Assembly (NCBI RefSeq): GCF_014193695.1
Contig: NZ_JACHZR010000001.1
Coordinates: forward strand, 1,339,309 to 1,403,308
Direction of reading: 5' to 3'
Length of the DNA: 64,000 bases
Source: Rhizobium sp. BK316
GTDB taxonomy: Bacteria; Pseudomonadota; Alphaproteobacteria; Rhizobiales; Rhizobiaceae
A program made the position numbers and the translations under genes. Each line of letters opens with the position of its first letter. The stretch's first letter is position 1. Shown piece after piece: positions 36,791-45,884 of the stretch. The notes beneath the pieces are model-generated. The model made no database searches. It worked only from the letters and a program-made list of their open reading frames with translations, and was not told the DNA's origin.

Positions 36791-37709
36791 CATTGCTGCG
36801 GGCGAGATCCGTCCGGTTGCGTCGGCCGCAAAGCATGAGCGTCGCGAAGCACAGATGGCCTGGCTGCTGTCGCTGCCGGCAATCATCCTGATCGTGCTCT
36901 TCGTGCTCTTACCGATCGTCGCCGTCATCTTTCTCGGCTTTACCGATTTCGAGCTTGGCGTCGGCAAGTTCCGCTTCGTCGGCTTCGAGAATTACGCCGA
37001 GCTCTTCACCGACCGCACCTTCCGCAAGTCCTTGTGGAACACGACGGTCTATACGGCGATCGTCGCACCCGTCTCGATCCTGCTCGGGCTCGGTGTGGCC
37101 ATGCTGATCGAGGGCGAGGGCTGGGGAAAGAGCTTCTTCCGTACCGCCTATTTTCTCCCCGTCGTCTCGCTGATCGTCGCCATGGCGACCGTCTGGCAAT
37201 ATCTCTTCCACCCGACCATCGGCCCGCTCAATGCATTGCTTGGTCTTGCCGGCCTGCCGAAGCCAAACTGGCTCGGCGCTTCGTCCACTGCCCTCTACAG
37301 CCTCTCCATCATCGGCGTCTGGCAGACCGTCGGCTTCAACATGGTGCTGTTCCTTGCCGGCCTGACGGCGATCCCGCGCGAACTCTATGCCGCCGCCGAA
37401 ATCGACGGCGCCAAATCCTCGCTCGACCGCTTCTTCCTCGTCACCTGGCCGATGCTCGGACCGACAGCGCTTTTCGTCACCACGATCAGCGTCATCAATG
37501 CGGTGAAGACCTTCGAGACGGTGAAGACGCTGACGGATGGTGGCCCCAATCATGCCTCCGAAGTGCTCCTCTTCACCATCTACCAGGAGGGTTTTGTCTA
37601 TATGAAGGTCGGCTATGCCTCGGCCATGACCGTGGTCTTCCTCGCCATTCTCGTGGTCATGATGTTCCTGCAATACCGCTTCCTCGATCGGCGGGTGCAC
37701 TATTCATGA
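36783..37709 (+). CDS. Ugp-like ABC transporter permease (MalF/UgpA type)
   Basis: 308 residues, six spans, EAA loop YAAAEIDGAKSSLDRFFLV. The start is the ATG at 36783 after GGGAG, overlapping the ATPase stop; the longer open frame upstream is only the other reading frame of the ATPase gene. It overlaps the following permease by four bases (ATGA). Confidence 0.92.
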   Translation: MASIAAGEIRPVASAAKHERREAQMAWLLSLPAIILIVLFVLLPIVAVIFLGFTDFELGVGKFRFVGFENYAELFTDRTFRKSLWNTTVYTAIVAPVSILLGLGVAMLIEGEGWGKSFFRTAYFLPVVSLIVAMATVWQYLFHPTIGPLNALLGLAGLPKPNWLGASSTALYSLSIIGVWQTVGFNMVLFLAGLTAIPRELYAAAEIDGAKSSLDRFFLVTWPMLGPTALFVTTISVINAVKTFETVKTLTDGGPNHASEVLLFTIYQEGFVYMKVGYASAMTVVFLAILVVMMFLQYRFLDRRVHYS

Positions 37710-38545
37710 AGACGAGATCCCGCTTCACCCTCGGCCGGCTCATCCGCCTCGCGCTGCTCATCATCGGCGCGGTCATTTTCCTCGCGCCCTACATCTTCAT
37801 GATATCGGCAGCCGGCAAGTCGCAGGACGATATCTTCACGGCCGCGCTCTCGCTGATCCCGACGCATTTCTTTTACGTGCAGAATTTTGCCAAGGCGCTC
37901 GACAAGGTGGCGATGGACACGCTGCTCCGGAACGGCGTGGCGGTCTGTGCGCTGATCTTCGTCTTCCAGGTGCTGGTCGCCATTCCCTGCGCCTATGCCA
38001 TGGCGAAGCTGAAGTTCCGCGCCGCCCGGATGATGATGGTGCTGGTGCTGCTCGGCCTGCTGGTGCCGATCCATGCGACTGCCCTGCCCCTCTACGTCGC
38101 CTTCGACAGCCTGTCGCTGCTCAACGGCTATACGGCGCTGGTCGCCCCTTTCACCATCTCGGTCTTTGCGATCTTCCTGTTCCTGCAGTTCTTCCGCGCC
38201 ATGCCCGATGACCTCATCCATGCAGCACGGCTCGACGGCATGTCCGAACTCGGCATCGTTTCGCGCGTCATCGTGCCGAATGCCTGGCCGGCGGTGACGG
38301 CCTTCGCGATCTTTTCGGTCGTCGCCCATTGGAACGACCTCTACTGGCCGCTGATCGTCATCTCGAAGCCGGGCTACGCCACGCCGCCGCTCGGCCTGAT
38401 GAACTTCCGCGCCGCGGAAGCCGGCGACGATTACGGCGCGCTGATGGCGGCCACCATCATCATCACCATCCCCCTCGTTGCGGCCTTTCTGTTTGCGCAG
38501 AAACGCTTCGTCGAGGGCATCACCATGACCGGTCTCAAAGGCTGA
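37706..38545 (+). CDS. Ugp-like ABC transporter permease (MalG/UgpE type)
   Basis: 279 residues. The N-terminus leads into a first span at about 15-35, the EAA loop reads IHAARLDGMSELGIVSRVIVP, and the C-terminus ends GITMTGLKG, typical of UgpE/MalG. The ATG start overlaps the preceding stop. With the previous gene it makes the transport channel. Confidence 0.92.
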   Translation: MKTRSRFTLGRLIRLALLIIGAVIFLAPYIFMISAAGKSQDDIFTAALSLIPTHFFYVQNFAKALDKVAMDTLLRNGVAVCALIFVFQVLVAIPCAYAMAKLKFRAARMMMVLVLLGLLVPIHATALPLYVAFDSLSLLNGYTALVAPFTISVFAIFLFLQFFRAMPDDLIHAARLDGMSELGIVSRVIVPNAWPAVTAFAIFSVVAHWNDLYWPLIVISKPGYATPPLGLMNFRAAEAGDDYGALMAATIIITIPLVAAFLFAQKRFVEGITMTGLKG

Positions 38546-38570
38546 CCGGCTGAACCCAGGAGAACGAGCG

Positions 38571-39836
38571 ATGAAGCATTTCACCCAGTTCCTCGCAGCA
38601 GCGGCTCTGTCCGTGGCGGCAGCCCTGCCGGCACACGCCGAAACCACGCTGACGATCCACTACCCGATGCCGGGCTTCTTCAAGGACGTGATGGACACGA
38701 TCTCGAAGAAGTTCATGGAAGAAAACCCCGACATCAAGATCCAGTTCGCCGCTCCCTCGGCGACCTATGAAGACGGCATCCAGCTGATCCTGCGCCAGGC
38801 CGGTACATCGGAAATGCCTGATGTCACCTTCATCGGCCTGAACCGCCTGCGCATGCTGAACGAGCGCAATGTCGCCGTCGACATGACGCCGCTCGTCCAG
38901 AAGGAAGGCAACATGGCCGAGCAGGGCTTCTCGGACACGATCCTGAAGCTCGCCCAGGTCAAGGGCAAGCAGGTCGGCCTCGCTTTCGCGACTTCCAACC
39001 CGATCATGTATTATAATGCCGATCTCGTGAAGGCAGCCGGCGGCAATCCCGATACCCCGCCGAAGACCTGGGACGAGGTCATCGCGCTTGCCGGCAAGAT
39101 CAAGGCGCTCGGCAACGGCGTCGACGGCATGGACTTCCGCTGGCAGGGCGACGACTGGATGTTCTCCGCCCTGCTCTTCGGCGCCGGCGGCAAGATGCTG
39201 AGTGACGACGAGCAGAAGGTCACCTTCAATGGTCCCGAGGGACAGAAGGCCGTCGAACTGATCAGCCGCTTCGTCAAGGAAGGCGGCATGCCTGTTTTCA
39301 CAAAGGCAGCGGGCGAACAGGCCTTTGCAGCCGGCAAGGTCGGCTTCGAATTCCAGACGACCGGCGCGCTCGTCAACACGATCAAGAATGTCGGCGCCAA
39401 GTTCGACCTGCGCACCGCCCAGATCCCGCTGATCGACCCTGAAAAGGGCCATCTGCCGACCGGCGGCAATGCCGTCGTCATCCTCGCCAAGGATCCGGCC
39501 AAGCAGGACGCCGCCTGGAAATTCGCCAAGTTCGCCGCCGGCCCCTATGGCGCTTCCGTCGTCGTTCCCGGCACCGGCTACGTTCCGAACAACGAACTTG
39601 CCGCCAAGTCTGCCGAATATCTCGGCGACTTCTACAAGAAGAACCCGCTCTTCCAGGCCGGCCTTAGCCAGATGCCGCGCATGATCCCCTGGTACGCCTT
39701 CCCCGGCACCAATGGCGTCAAGGTCACCCAGACGATCGTCGACAACCTGTCGCGGATCGTCGATGGTTCGGCCGAGCCGAAGGAAGCCCTCGACGACGCA
39801 GCCGCCGACGTCGAAGGCATGCTGCCGCGCAGCTGA
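38571..39836 (+). CDS. Ugp-like substrate-binding protein
   Basis: 421 residues with a signal peptide (AAALSVAAALPAHAE). The mature start TTLTIHYPMPGFFKDVMD and GGNAVVILAKDP resemble family-1 binding proteins close to UgpB. AGGAGA precedes the ATG. It is the last gene of the importer operon; with the metallophosphoesterase at the front, glycerol-phosphate esters are a reasonable guess for the ligand, but a sugar is equally compatible with the sequence. Confidence 0.9.
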   Translation: MKHFTQFLAAAALSVAAALPAHAETTLTIHYPMPGFFKDVMDTISKKFMEENPDIKIQFAAPSATYEDGIQLILRQAGTSEMPDVTFIGLNRLRMLNERNVAVDMTPLVQKEGNMAEQGFSDTILKLAQVKGKQVGLAFATSNPIMYYNADLVKAAGGNPDTPPKTWDEVIALAGKIKALGNGVDGMDFRWQGDDWMFSALLFGAGGKMLSDDEQKVTFNGPEGQKAVELISRFVKEGGMPVFTKAAGEQAFAAGKVGFEFQTTGALVNTIKNVGAKFDLRTAQIPLIDPEKGHLPTGGNAVVILAKDPAKQDAAWKFAKFAAGPYGASVVVPGTGYVPNNELAAKSAEYLGDFYKKNPLFQAGLSQMPRMIPWYAFPGTNGVKVTQTIVDNLSRIVDGSAEPKEALDDAAADVEGMLPRS

Positions 39837-39849
39837 TTTTTGGAATGAT

Positions 39850-39874
39850 CCGCGGGTTAAGCCGCCCGCGGTTT
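39850..39874 (+). terminator. Hairpin terminator after the Ugp-like operon
   Basis: CCGCGGG (39850-39856) pairs with CCCGCGG (39865-39871) across an 8-nt loop, followed by TTT. It begins 13 bases after the binding protein stop and runs into the end of the converging LacI gene, whose stop codon lies in the loop. Confidence 0.5.
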
Positions 39875-40897
39875 CGATCCGGAACCGTCGCATCCCGAAA
39901 GTGCGGCGGTTTCTTCGTTTTGGAGGTTTCGCACGGTGCCGCCGGGGCGTAGCGCATGCGACAGTTCCAGATGTCGGAGAGGCGCGTCGTTTTCGACAAT
40001 ATCGAGCAGCAGCGAGGCTGCCGTCGCCCCCATGCTGAGATCGGGCATTTCGATCGAGGTCAGCGTCGGATTGATGAGCTTGCCGATGGCGATGCCGTCA
40101 AAGCCGGCAACGGAGATATCGTCGGGCACCCGCAGGCCTTCGCGATTGATCGCACCGATGACGCCAAGCGCGATCAGATCGTTCGAGCCGATGATGGCGG
40201 TCGGCGAAAATGTCCGCAAAGCCTGGCCGAGATCCATCTGGTCATAGCCGCTGACGAAGGGCACCTCTACGGCCTCGAGCGGGGCGACGCCCGCTGCCTC
40301 CATCGTCTGCAGATAGCCGCGGTAACGCAAGAGCGCACGATCCGAAGCTTTGAAGCTACCGGAGACATAGAGGATGCGCCGGTGGCCCATGGACAAGAGA
40401 TGTTCGGTCAGCCGGCAGCCTGCCGCATAATTGTTGACGGTAACGGCAGCCGGATATCGGACGGTCGGAGAGCTGCCAAGCAGCACTGTCGGCGGCAGGT
40501 CCTGCGCCAATGCCGGGCTTGTCTCACCATTGCAGACCGTCAGGATCAGACCGGTCGGCCGCTCGCCGAGAAGCCCTGCCACGGCATTGGCCTCCTGATC
40601 GGGATCGTAATTCGACTGGGCGATGAGAACGCTGTGGCCGGCGACCAACATGCGGTTCTGGATGCCTGAGAGGGACGACGCGAAAACCGGATTGGTCACA
40701 CTCGGCACCAGCACGCCAATAACAGGCCGGCGGCCGCTGCGGGCAGACGGTGCGGCCGCCCGATAGCCGACTTCGGCGGCAGCGCGGCGCACGCGAAGCG
40801 CCGCCGCCTGGCTGACGGGACCGCTGAGGTTCAGCACGCGGCTTGCCGTCGCCATGGAACATCCGGCCTTTAGCGCAACCTGTTTCAACGTCGTCAT
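39857..40897 (-). CDS. LacI-family transcriptional regulator
   Basis: 346 residues. The N-terminal helix-turn-helix and hinge read LKQVALKAGCSMATASRVLN, and the sensor domain starts at IGVLVPSVTNPVF. It converges on the Ugp-like importer and is its probable local repressor, although no operator was identified in front of that operon. Confidence 0.88.
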   Translation of the reverse strand: MTTLKQVALKAGCSMATASRVLNLSGPVSQAAALRVRRAAAEVGYRAAAPSARSGRRPVIGVLVPSVTNPVFASSLSGIQNRMLVAGHSVLIAQSNYDPDQEANAVAGLLGERPTGLILTVCNGETSPALAQDLPPTVLLGSSPTVRYPAAVTVNNYAAGCRLTEHLLSMGHRRILYVSGSFKASDRALLRYRGYLQTMEAAGVAPLEAVEVPFVSGYDQMDLGQALRTFSPTAIIGSNDLIALGVIGAINREGLRVPDDISVAGFDGIAIGKLINPTLTSIEMPDLSMGATAASLLLDIVENDAPLRHLELSHALRPGGTVRNLQNEETAALSGCDGSGSKPRAA

Positions 40898-40991
40898 CGC
40901 CGTCCTGTCCGTTTCCGTCGAGGTTTGCAGGCTCTTACGGGCCGATTGTCATGAAATGATGACGGCAGCGGCTCGGCCGACCGCACACGGA

Positions 40992-41927
40992 TCAGACCTT
41001 GCCGTCGATCCAACCCGTTTTTCCGGTGTCGCCCTCGGCTCGCCGCTGTTCGACAAGTGCCGATACGATATCGATGAACCGGCGTGCGCTTGGCTGAGGC
41101 TCCGGTTTCAGCCAGGCGGCGGCGATCGGCAAGGACGGTGGCGCCGGTGTCACCCGTCTGAACGCAAGCCCATCGCGGGAGAGACGGGAGATCCCGGCGG
41201 TGACGAACCCCATTCCCACGCCGGCTGCCACGAGCCCTGTCAGCGTCGTCATCGGCGTCACCTCCTGCACAATGTCCGGATTGATATCAGCGGCAGCAAA
41301 CAACGCAATGACGCGGTCATGGATACTCGGGCCGATCGCGCGCGGCGCAATCAGAAAATGCTCGCCGGCAAGATCCGCAATATCAATGACCTGGCGATCG
41401 CATAGCGGATGGTTCGATGGCAAAGCCAGTACCATCTCTTCTTCCGGAAGCGGATGGATTTCGAGATCCGGACTCGAAAGCGGCGGATGCAGAACGGCGA
41501 GATCGATCGTTCCGGTGAGAAGCGCTGATTCGAGCGATGGCGAATTCATTTCGACAAGCTCGACATGAACCTGCGGATATCGGCTGCGAAACAGCTGAAC
41601 GGCTTCCGGCAGAAACCCGTAGAAAGCGATGACGGTAAAGCCGAGGCGAAGCCGTCCGATCTCGCCGCGCACTGCCTGCAATGCCCGCTCCCTGGCGACC
41701 ATAGCGTTGTCGATCGCCCTTTTGGCCGGCTCCAGGAAGACCCTTCCGGCGGGGGTCAAGGAAACCTTGCGGCGATCGCGTTCGAAGAGGTCTGTGCCGA
41801 TCTCCTGCTCCAACACCCGGATACGCTGGCTGAGTGAAGGCTGGGTCAGGTGCAGCCGCTCTGCCGCGCGACGGAAATTCAATTCCTCCGCGACTGCGAC
41901 GAAGCAGGCCATCGAGCGAATATCCAT
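40992..41927 (-). CDS. LysR-family regulator divergent from a beta-propeller gene
   Basis: 311 residues. The DNA-binding domain (MDIRSMACFVAVAEELNF, LHLTQPSLSQRIRVLE) and effector domain with GVGMGFVTAG are normal. The frame is open to 41984; AGAGGTGGGA before the ATG at 41927 decides the start. The gene is divergent from the secreted beta-propeller gene across a repeat-rich 126-bp region. Confidence 0.88.
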   Translation of the reverse strand: MDIRSMACFVAVAEELNFRRAAERLHLTQPSLSQRIRVLEQEIGTDLFERDRRKVSLTPAGRVFLEPAKRAIDNAMVARERALQAVRGEIGRLRLGFTVIAFYGFLPEAVQLFRSRYPQVHVELVEMNSPSLESALLTGTIDLAVLHPPLSSPDLEIHPLPEEEMVLALPSNHPLCDRQVIDIADLAGEHFLIAPRAIGPSIHDRVIALFAAADINPDIVQEVTPMTTLTGLVAAGVGMGFVTAGISRLSRDGLAFRRVTPAPPSLPIAAAWLKPEPQPSARRFIDIVSALVEQRRAEGDTGKTGWIDGKV

Positions 41928-41937
41928 TCCCACCTCT

Positions 41938-42001
41938 GATAGGGAAAGCCAATCACAGAAAGGTAATTTCCGATTGGAAGACAATCACTGTGATCCCTAT
42001 C
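41938..42001. promoter_or_regulatory. Nested dyads in the LysR/beta-propeller divergent region
   Basis: Three symmetric elements overlap here: GATAGGGA (41938-41945) with TCCCTATC (41994-42001); CCAATC (41949-41954) with GATTGG (41972-41977); and the palindrome ATCACTGTGAT (41984-41994). Such multi-site arrangements are typical for LysR recognition and activation sites. Confidence 0.55.
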
Positions 42002-42053
42002 CTTTTTCAGTGCAAGAGGCATGCGCCTCTGCCTGTTCGAAGGAGACAGAGCC

Positions 42054-43406
42054 ATGCGGATACTAAAACGCCTTGCAACAGGTACACTAACCTCTGCAGT
42101 AAGCATCACCGTCACGAGCGCGGCCCTGGCCCAATCGGCGGACATCCTTTCGGCGATCACGGCAGGACGCGTCGCGGTCATCTCGGATGGTGACTATATC
42201 GCCAGGACTTATGCGGACTCGGCGCTGCCGCCGGAGGAGGCGGGACATGCCGATATGCTGACGGTGCTCTCGATCGCCGATGGGCGCGTGACAAAAAGCG
42301 CGATCTCCGTTTCGAATTCCGTCACGGCAGCGCCTGAAATCCTCGAACTCACGCCTGACGGCCGCAACGCCTTCGTCACCGAACGTCTCGGCCAACGGCC
42401 GGACGGCGCCAGGACGGCCAGGGATCTTCCGGCCGGCAACCGCGTCTTCGCCATCGATCTTTCCGATGCCGCCAATCCGAGGCTTGCCGACACGGCCGAG
42501 ATCGGCATAAATCCTGAAAGCCTGGCGGTCAGCCCCGACGGGCGCACCATCGCAATCGTTTCAAATACCAGCGAAGCAAGCCTCCTGCAGATCGTGGAAT
42601 TTTCCGATGGCCGGTTTGGCGATGTCGCAAAATTCGATCTGGCCGCTCTCGGCATCGAGGGATCGGCAGAGGGAGCAAGGAGCGGCGTCACGGCCACCAA
42701 CGTTCAATGGCACCCTTCCGGCCGTTATCTCGCGGTCAATATCAATACGCAGGACCGCATCGCCTTTTTCGAATTCCGGAATGCGGAGGCAGGTCCCTCG
42801 GTGCAACCGTGGGGCAATACCGTCTCGGTGGGCCGGGATCCCTTCGTCGGCCGTTTCACGCAGGACGGGCGCCATTATCTCACGTCGAACTGGGGGCGGA
42901 ATTTCGCGGCAACGAGCCTCGATGGCCGCATTCCGAAGGCATCCTCGACCATGACCGTCATCAGGCTCGCCGGTCCGGAGACGGCGAACGCCCGGCATGA
43001 ACGGCTCGGGACGATCGAGACCGGCGTTTCGGCGGAGGGAATGGCCGTGAGCCCGGATGGACGCATGGTCGCAACGATCAACATGCAGGGGACATCTTTT
43101 CCTGAAGGTTCGCCTCGCCACCAGCGCGAGGCCTCCGTCTCGCTGCTGACGTTCGATCCACGCACCGGCACACTGACGAAAGTTGGGGATTTCGCGTTCG
43201 AAGGCGTTCTGCCCGAGGGGGCAACGTTCGACCTCTCCGGCGATCACCTGCTGACGACCGTATTCGAAGGCCATCCCGGCGCAGGGCCGGATGCCGGTGC
43301 CGGGATAGAGGTCTTCCGCGTGGTGAAGGGCGATATGCCTGCTCTGGAGAGAATAGGGCGCGTGGCATTGCCGCACGGAGTTCATCATGTCGATGTCGCG
43401 CAGTGA
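42054..43406 (+). CDS. Secreted beta-propeller protein (lactonase/YncE-like)
   Basis: About 450 residues with a signal peptide ending near SAALAQ. Repeated blades carry the motif of a beta-propeller: LELTPDGRNAFVTE, LAVSPDGRTIAIVSN, VQWHPSGRYLAVN and MAVSPDGRMVATIN. This resembles YncE and the 6-phosphogluconolactonase-like families, but no catalytic residues can be assigned. GGAG eight bases before the ATG at 42054 sets the start. The divergent LysR regulator probably controls it. Confidence 0.8.
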   Translation: MRILKRLATGTLTSAVSITVTSAALAQSADILSAITAGRVAVISDGDYIARTYADSALPPEEAGHADMLTVLSIADGRVTKSAISVSNSVTAAPEILELTPDGRNAFVTERLGQRPDGARTARDLPAGNRVFAIDLSDAANPRLADTAEIGINPESLAVSPDGRTIAIVSNTSEASLLQIVEFSDGRFGDVAKFDLAALGIEGSAEGARSGVTATNVQWHPSGRYLAVNINTQDRIAFFEFRNAEAGPSVQPWGNTVSVGRDPFVGRFTQDGRHYLTSNWGRNFAATSLDGRIPKASSTMTVIRLAGPETANARHERLGTIETGVSAEGMAVSPDGRMVATINMQGTSFPEGSPRHQREASVSLLTFDPRTGTLTKVGDFAFEGVLPEGATFDLSGDHLLTTVFEGHPGAGPDAGAGIEVFRVVKGDMPALERIGRVALPHGVHHVDVAQ

Positions 43407-43434
43407 CGCTTCCGCAGCACCTGCGGAAGCGTTT
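43406..43434. terminator. Strong hairpin between two converging genes
   Basis: A perfect 12-bp inverted repeat, 43406-43417 with 43421-43432, separated by only CAC and followed by TT. It starts at the last base of the beta-propeller stop and lies just before the stop of the desaturase-family gene, so it can serve both. The T-run is short. Confidence 0.55.
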
Positions 43435-43445
43435 CACCGGCTGCA

Positions 43446-44372
43446 TCAGTTGCGCTTGGGCTGAAGGCCGAGGATTTGGCGCACGCCGTCCTTGGTGAAG
43501 GGCTGCTTCAATTGGCTGAGAAAACCGGGAGCGATCTGTCCCTTGATCCCGATATCCGTCGAGGATGGCCGGTCAGGATTGAAATAGGTGCCGAAGAGCT
43601 GGTCGAACAACACGACATTCTCGCCGTAATTCGTATTGCCCTCGCGGAGATCCTTCGAATGGTGCCAGCGGTGAAGCCGGGGCGTGCTGAAGACGAGGTC
43701 GAAAAACCCGGTTCGCATGTCCACATTGCAATGGGTCAGGATGCCGATGAAGGCGGTGACGGCGCCGAGCCACCAGAAGACCTGCAGCGGTGCGCCGAGA
43801 AGGTAGAGCGGGATCTGGCTCAACGCGATCTTGAACAGCGAATCGACGACGTGGAAACGCCCGGTATTGACGACCCAGAGACGGGTGACGCTGTGATGCA
43901 GGGCATGGAAGCGCCAGAAGAACAACCGCTCATGGGCGATGCGATGCGCCCAGTAGAGGCCGAACTCGGCGATGATGACGGCGAGGGTCGCCTGGAAGAG
44001 CATAGGCCACGATGACGGCCAGAGGCTGAACTGCATGGCGGCAAGCGGCTGCAGCAGGCCGGCAGCGAGCATCGGAAAGATCGCTGCCGAGAGTGCCGCC
44101 AGCTGCACCAGCCCCTTGGTCAACACTGTGTGCGCGATATCGTTGACCGTTTCGCCATCCGCCTGGAGCCAGCGCTGCTCGTAGGGAATGGCGCGTTCGA
44201 GCAGAAAGAGGATGAGGACCTCGCCTGCATAGACGGCCGAGAAGACAACGATCGGTCGATCGCCGGCGAAGGCGAAATAGGCGCCCGTCAGGCCGGAGAA
44301 AAACACCAAGGGCCAGGACAGATAAGCAAGGGCACGTTTTACGGCTGCGGCGGCTTTCGGCATCAATGTCAT
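43446..44372 (-). CDS. Fatty acid hydroxylase/sterol desaturase family membrane protein
   Basis: 308 residues, about five membrane spans, with the diiron histidine clusters HRIAH, FHALHHS, and LHRWHHSKD spaced as in the family. It probably hydroxylates or desaturates a lipid chain. The ATG at 44372 has GAGG close upstream; a second ATG three codons further is possible. It converges on the beta-propeller gene. Confidence 0.88.
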   Translation of the reverse strand: MTLMPKAAAAVKRALAYLSWPLVFFSGLTGAYFAFAGDRPIVVFSAVYAGEVLILFLLERAIPYEQRWLQADGETVNDIAHTVLTKGLVQLAALSAAIFPMLAAGLLQPLAAMQFSLWPSSWPMLFQATLAVIIAEFGLYWAHRIAHERLFFWRFHALHHSVTRLWVVNTGRFHVVDSLFKIALSQIPLYLLGAPLQVFWWLGAVTAFIGILTHCNVDMRTGFFDLVFSTPRLHRWHHSKDLREGNTNYGENVVLFDQLFGTYFNPDRPSSTDIGIKGQIAPGFLSQLKQPFTKDGVRQILGLQPKRN

Positions 44373-44888
44373 TTTCCCTCAGGAGCTCACCGGGTTTCGA
44401 GTCAATCGCCCAATTCCTGCCCGGATCGCCCGCGGCCGTCGCTGCACGGATCGATCCGGTAAGGCCCTCGGCCCGGTGTTCCTGCCAGTCATGCCAAAGA
44501 TCAGGATGATCGGCAATCACCTGCGTCATCGCCTCGCGGAACGATGCAGTCAACCTGTGGATGGAAGATTGCGGTGGCATTGCGTGGCGCTGGCGATTGT
44601 GACCAGTTGCGCGATAGCCCCTCGAGAGGGTGCATGATCCTCGTGCACGAAAGCCCCTGTTCATGAAGCGAAAGGGACAAGGCCCGGGAACACAGGCCGC
44701 TCCTCAAATGGGGAACGGCAGGCAGGCACTCTCCTGGTTGGTTCCGAACACAATTCTCACAGCAGAATCATAAGCCCACTCCGGACGCCGCCGCACCACG
44801 CATTCGTGTCTTGAGACTGTCGCCCGCCTTTGCCAGATTGCCGACAGCGGCCTCCGCGCTGCTTCAATAAAATCAAAGGGATTGGTCC
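44373..44888. other. Gap of 516 bp with a possible coding remnant
   Basis: No complete gene was recognised. On the minus strand from about 44578 down to 44372 a reading frame gives a protein-like stretch of about 70 residues (including MTQVIADHPDLWHDWQEHRA). It runs on without a stop into an out-of-frame reading of the desaturase gene, so it is either a decayed gene or chance. The dienelactone hydrolase promoter must lie in the last part (about 44700-44880). Confidence 0.3.
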
Positions 44889-45626
44889 ATGAAACGCGAT
44901 ATTGAAATCACGACGGCTGACGGTGTTGCCCAGGCTTCACTTTTCCGCCCTGACGGCAGCGAGGGCAAGGCCTTGCCCGGCGTTCTCTATTATATGGACG
45001 CGCTCGGACCGCGCGATGGCCTTGACATCATGGGCGAGCGCCTGGCGAATGCCGGTTATGTCGTGCTGATGCCCGATCTCTTCTATCGCTTCGGCGAATA
45101 CGGCCCCTTCGACGGCTCCTCCTTCGGCAACGAGACCTCGCGCGCCGAGATCATGAAGATGATCCGCGAGACGACGCAGGAGATGACCAAGAAGGACAGC
45201 GAAGCCTTCCTCGATGCGCTCGAGGCCGAAGGCGTTTCCGGTCCGGTCGGCGCCGTCGGTTATTGTATGGGCGGCGGTCGCGCTCTGACGGCAGCGGCCA
45301 CTTATGCCGACAGGATCGCGGCAGCCGCAAGCTTCCATGGCGGCAATCTCGCAAGCGAGGCGCCCGACAGCCCGCATCGCCTGGCTGGCAATATCAAGGC
45401 GCGCGTCTATGTCGGCGTTGCCGGCGTCGATGGCAGCTTCCCGCCCGAACAATCCGCTCGCCTCGCCGAGGCGCTGCGCACCGGCGGCGTCGACCATATC
45501 ATCGAGAACTATATCGGCATGTCGCATGGCTGGACCGTTCCCGATCGCGGCGAAATCTACAGCGAAAAGGGTTCTGAGCGGCACTGGAAGCGCCTGCTCG
45601 AACTTTTTTCCGAAACACTCGCCTGA
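44889..45626 (+). CDS. Dienelactone hydrolase family protein
   Basis: 245 residues, alpha/beta hydrolase fold. The cysteine nucleophile sits in GYCMGGGR, and the Asp (GVAGVDGSFP) and His (GMSHGWT) of the triad are in the expected order. Members hydrolyse dienelactones or related esters; with no aromatic-pathway genes nearby the substrate is unknown. It appears to be a single-gene unit. Confidence 0.9.
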   Translation: MKRDIEITTADGVAQASLFRPDGSEGKALPGVLYYMDALGPRDGLDIMGERLANAGYVVLMPDLFYRFGEYGPFDGSSFGNETSRAEIMKMIRETTQEMTKKDSEAFLDALEAEGVSGPVGAVGYCMGGGRALTAAATYADRIAAAASFHGGNLASEAPDSPHRLAGNIKARVYVGVAGVDGSFPPEQSARLAEALRTGGVDHIIENYIGMSHGWTVPDRGEIYSEKGSERHWKRLLELFSETLA

Positions 45627-45639
45627 GATCGATGATTGC

Positions 45640-45665
45640 GATCCCGCCCGGCCTCGGGCGGGGTC
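45640..45665 (+). terminator. GC-rich hairpin after the dienelactone hydrolase gene
   Basis: An 11-bp stem with one wobble pair (45640-45650 with 45655-45665) and a 4-nt loop, 14 bases after the stop codon. No T-run follows. It is likely a transcription end point or an mRNA 3' stabiliser. Confidence 0.45.
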
Positions 45666-45699
45666 CGCGAGGGCGCTTGTCGTAAGCACCGGATTTTTA

Positions 45700-45884
45700 C
45701 TTAGGCTGTCGGTACTTTTATGCATAGGCTTTTGAGTCGGAAATAAACTTGAAGTCATAAACTTTCTCATTGAATTTTTGAAGAACATTCGCTCTATTGT
45801 AGTGGGAAATCAGTACTCAAAATTTTCTTGATATGACTTCGGAATAAAAGTCCGGAGGCTGATACTTATTGTCTGGAGGCAGTA
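45700..45884 (+). promoter_or_regulatory. AT-rich leader and promoter region of the patatin module
   Basis: This stretch is far more AT-rich than its surroundings and directly precedes the patatin gene. It has several TTGA and TATT-like elements but no single convincing promoter. The low GC against high-GC neighbours is compatible with horizontal acquisition or with silencing-protein binding. Confidence 0.4.
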
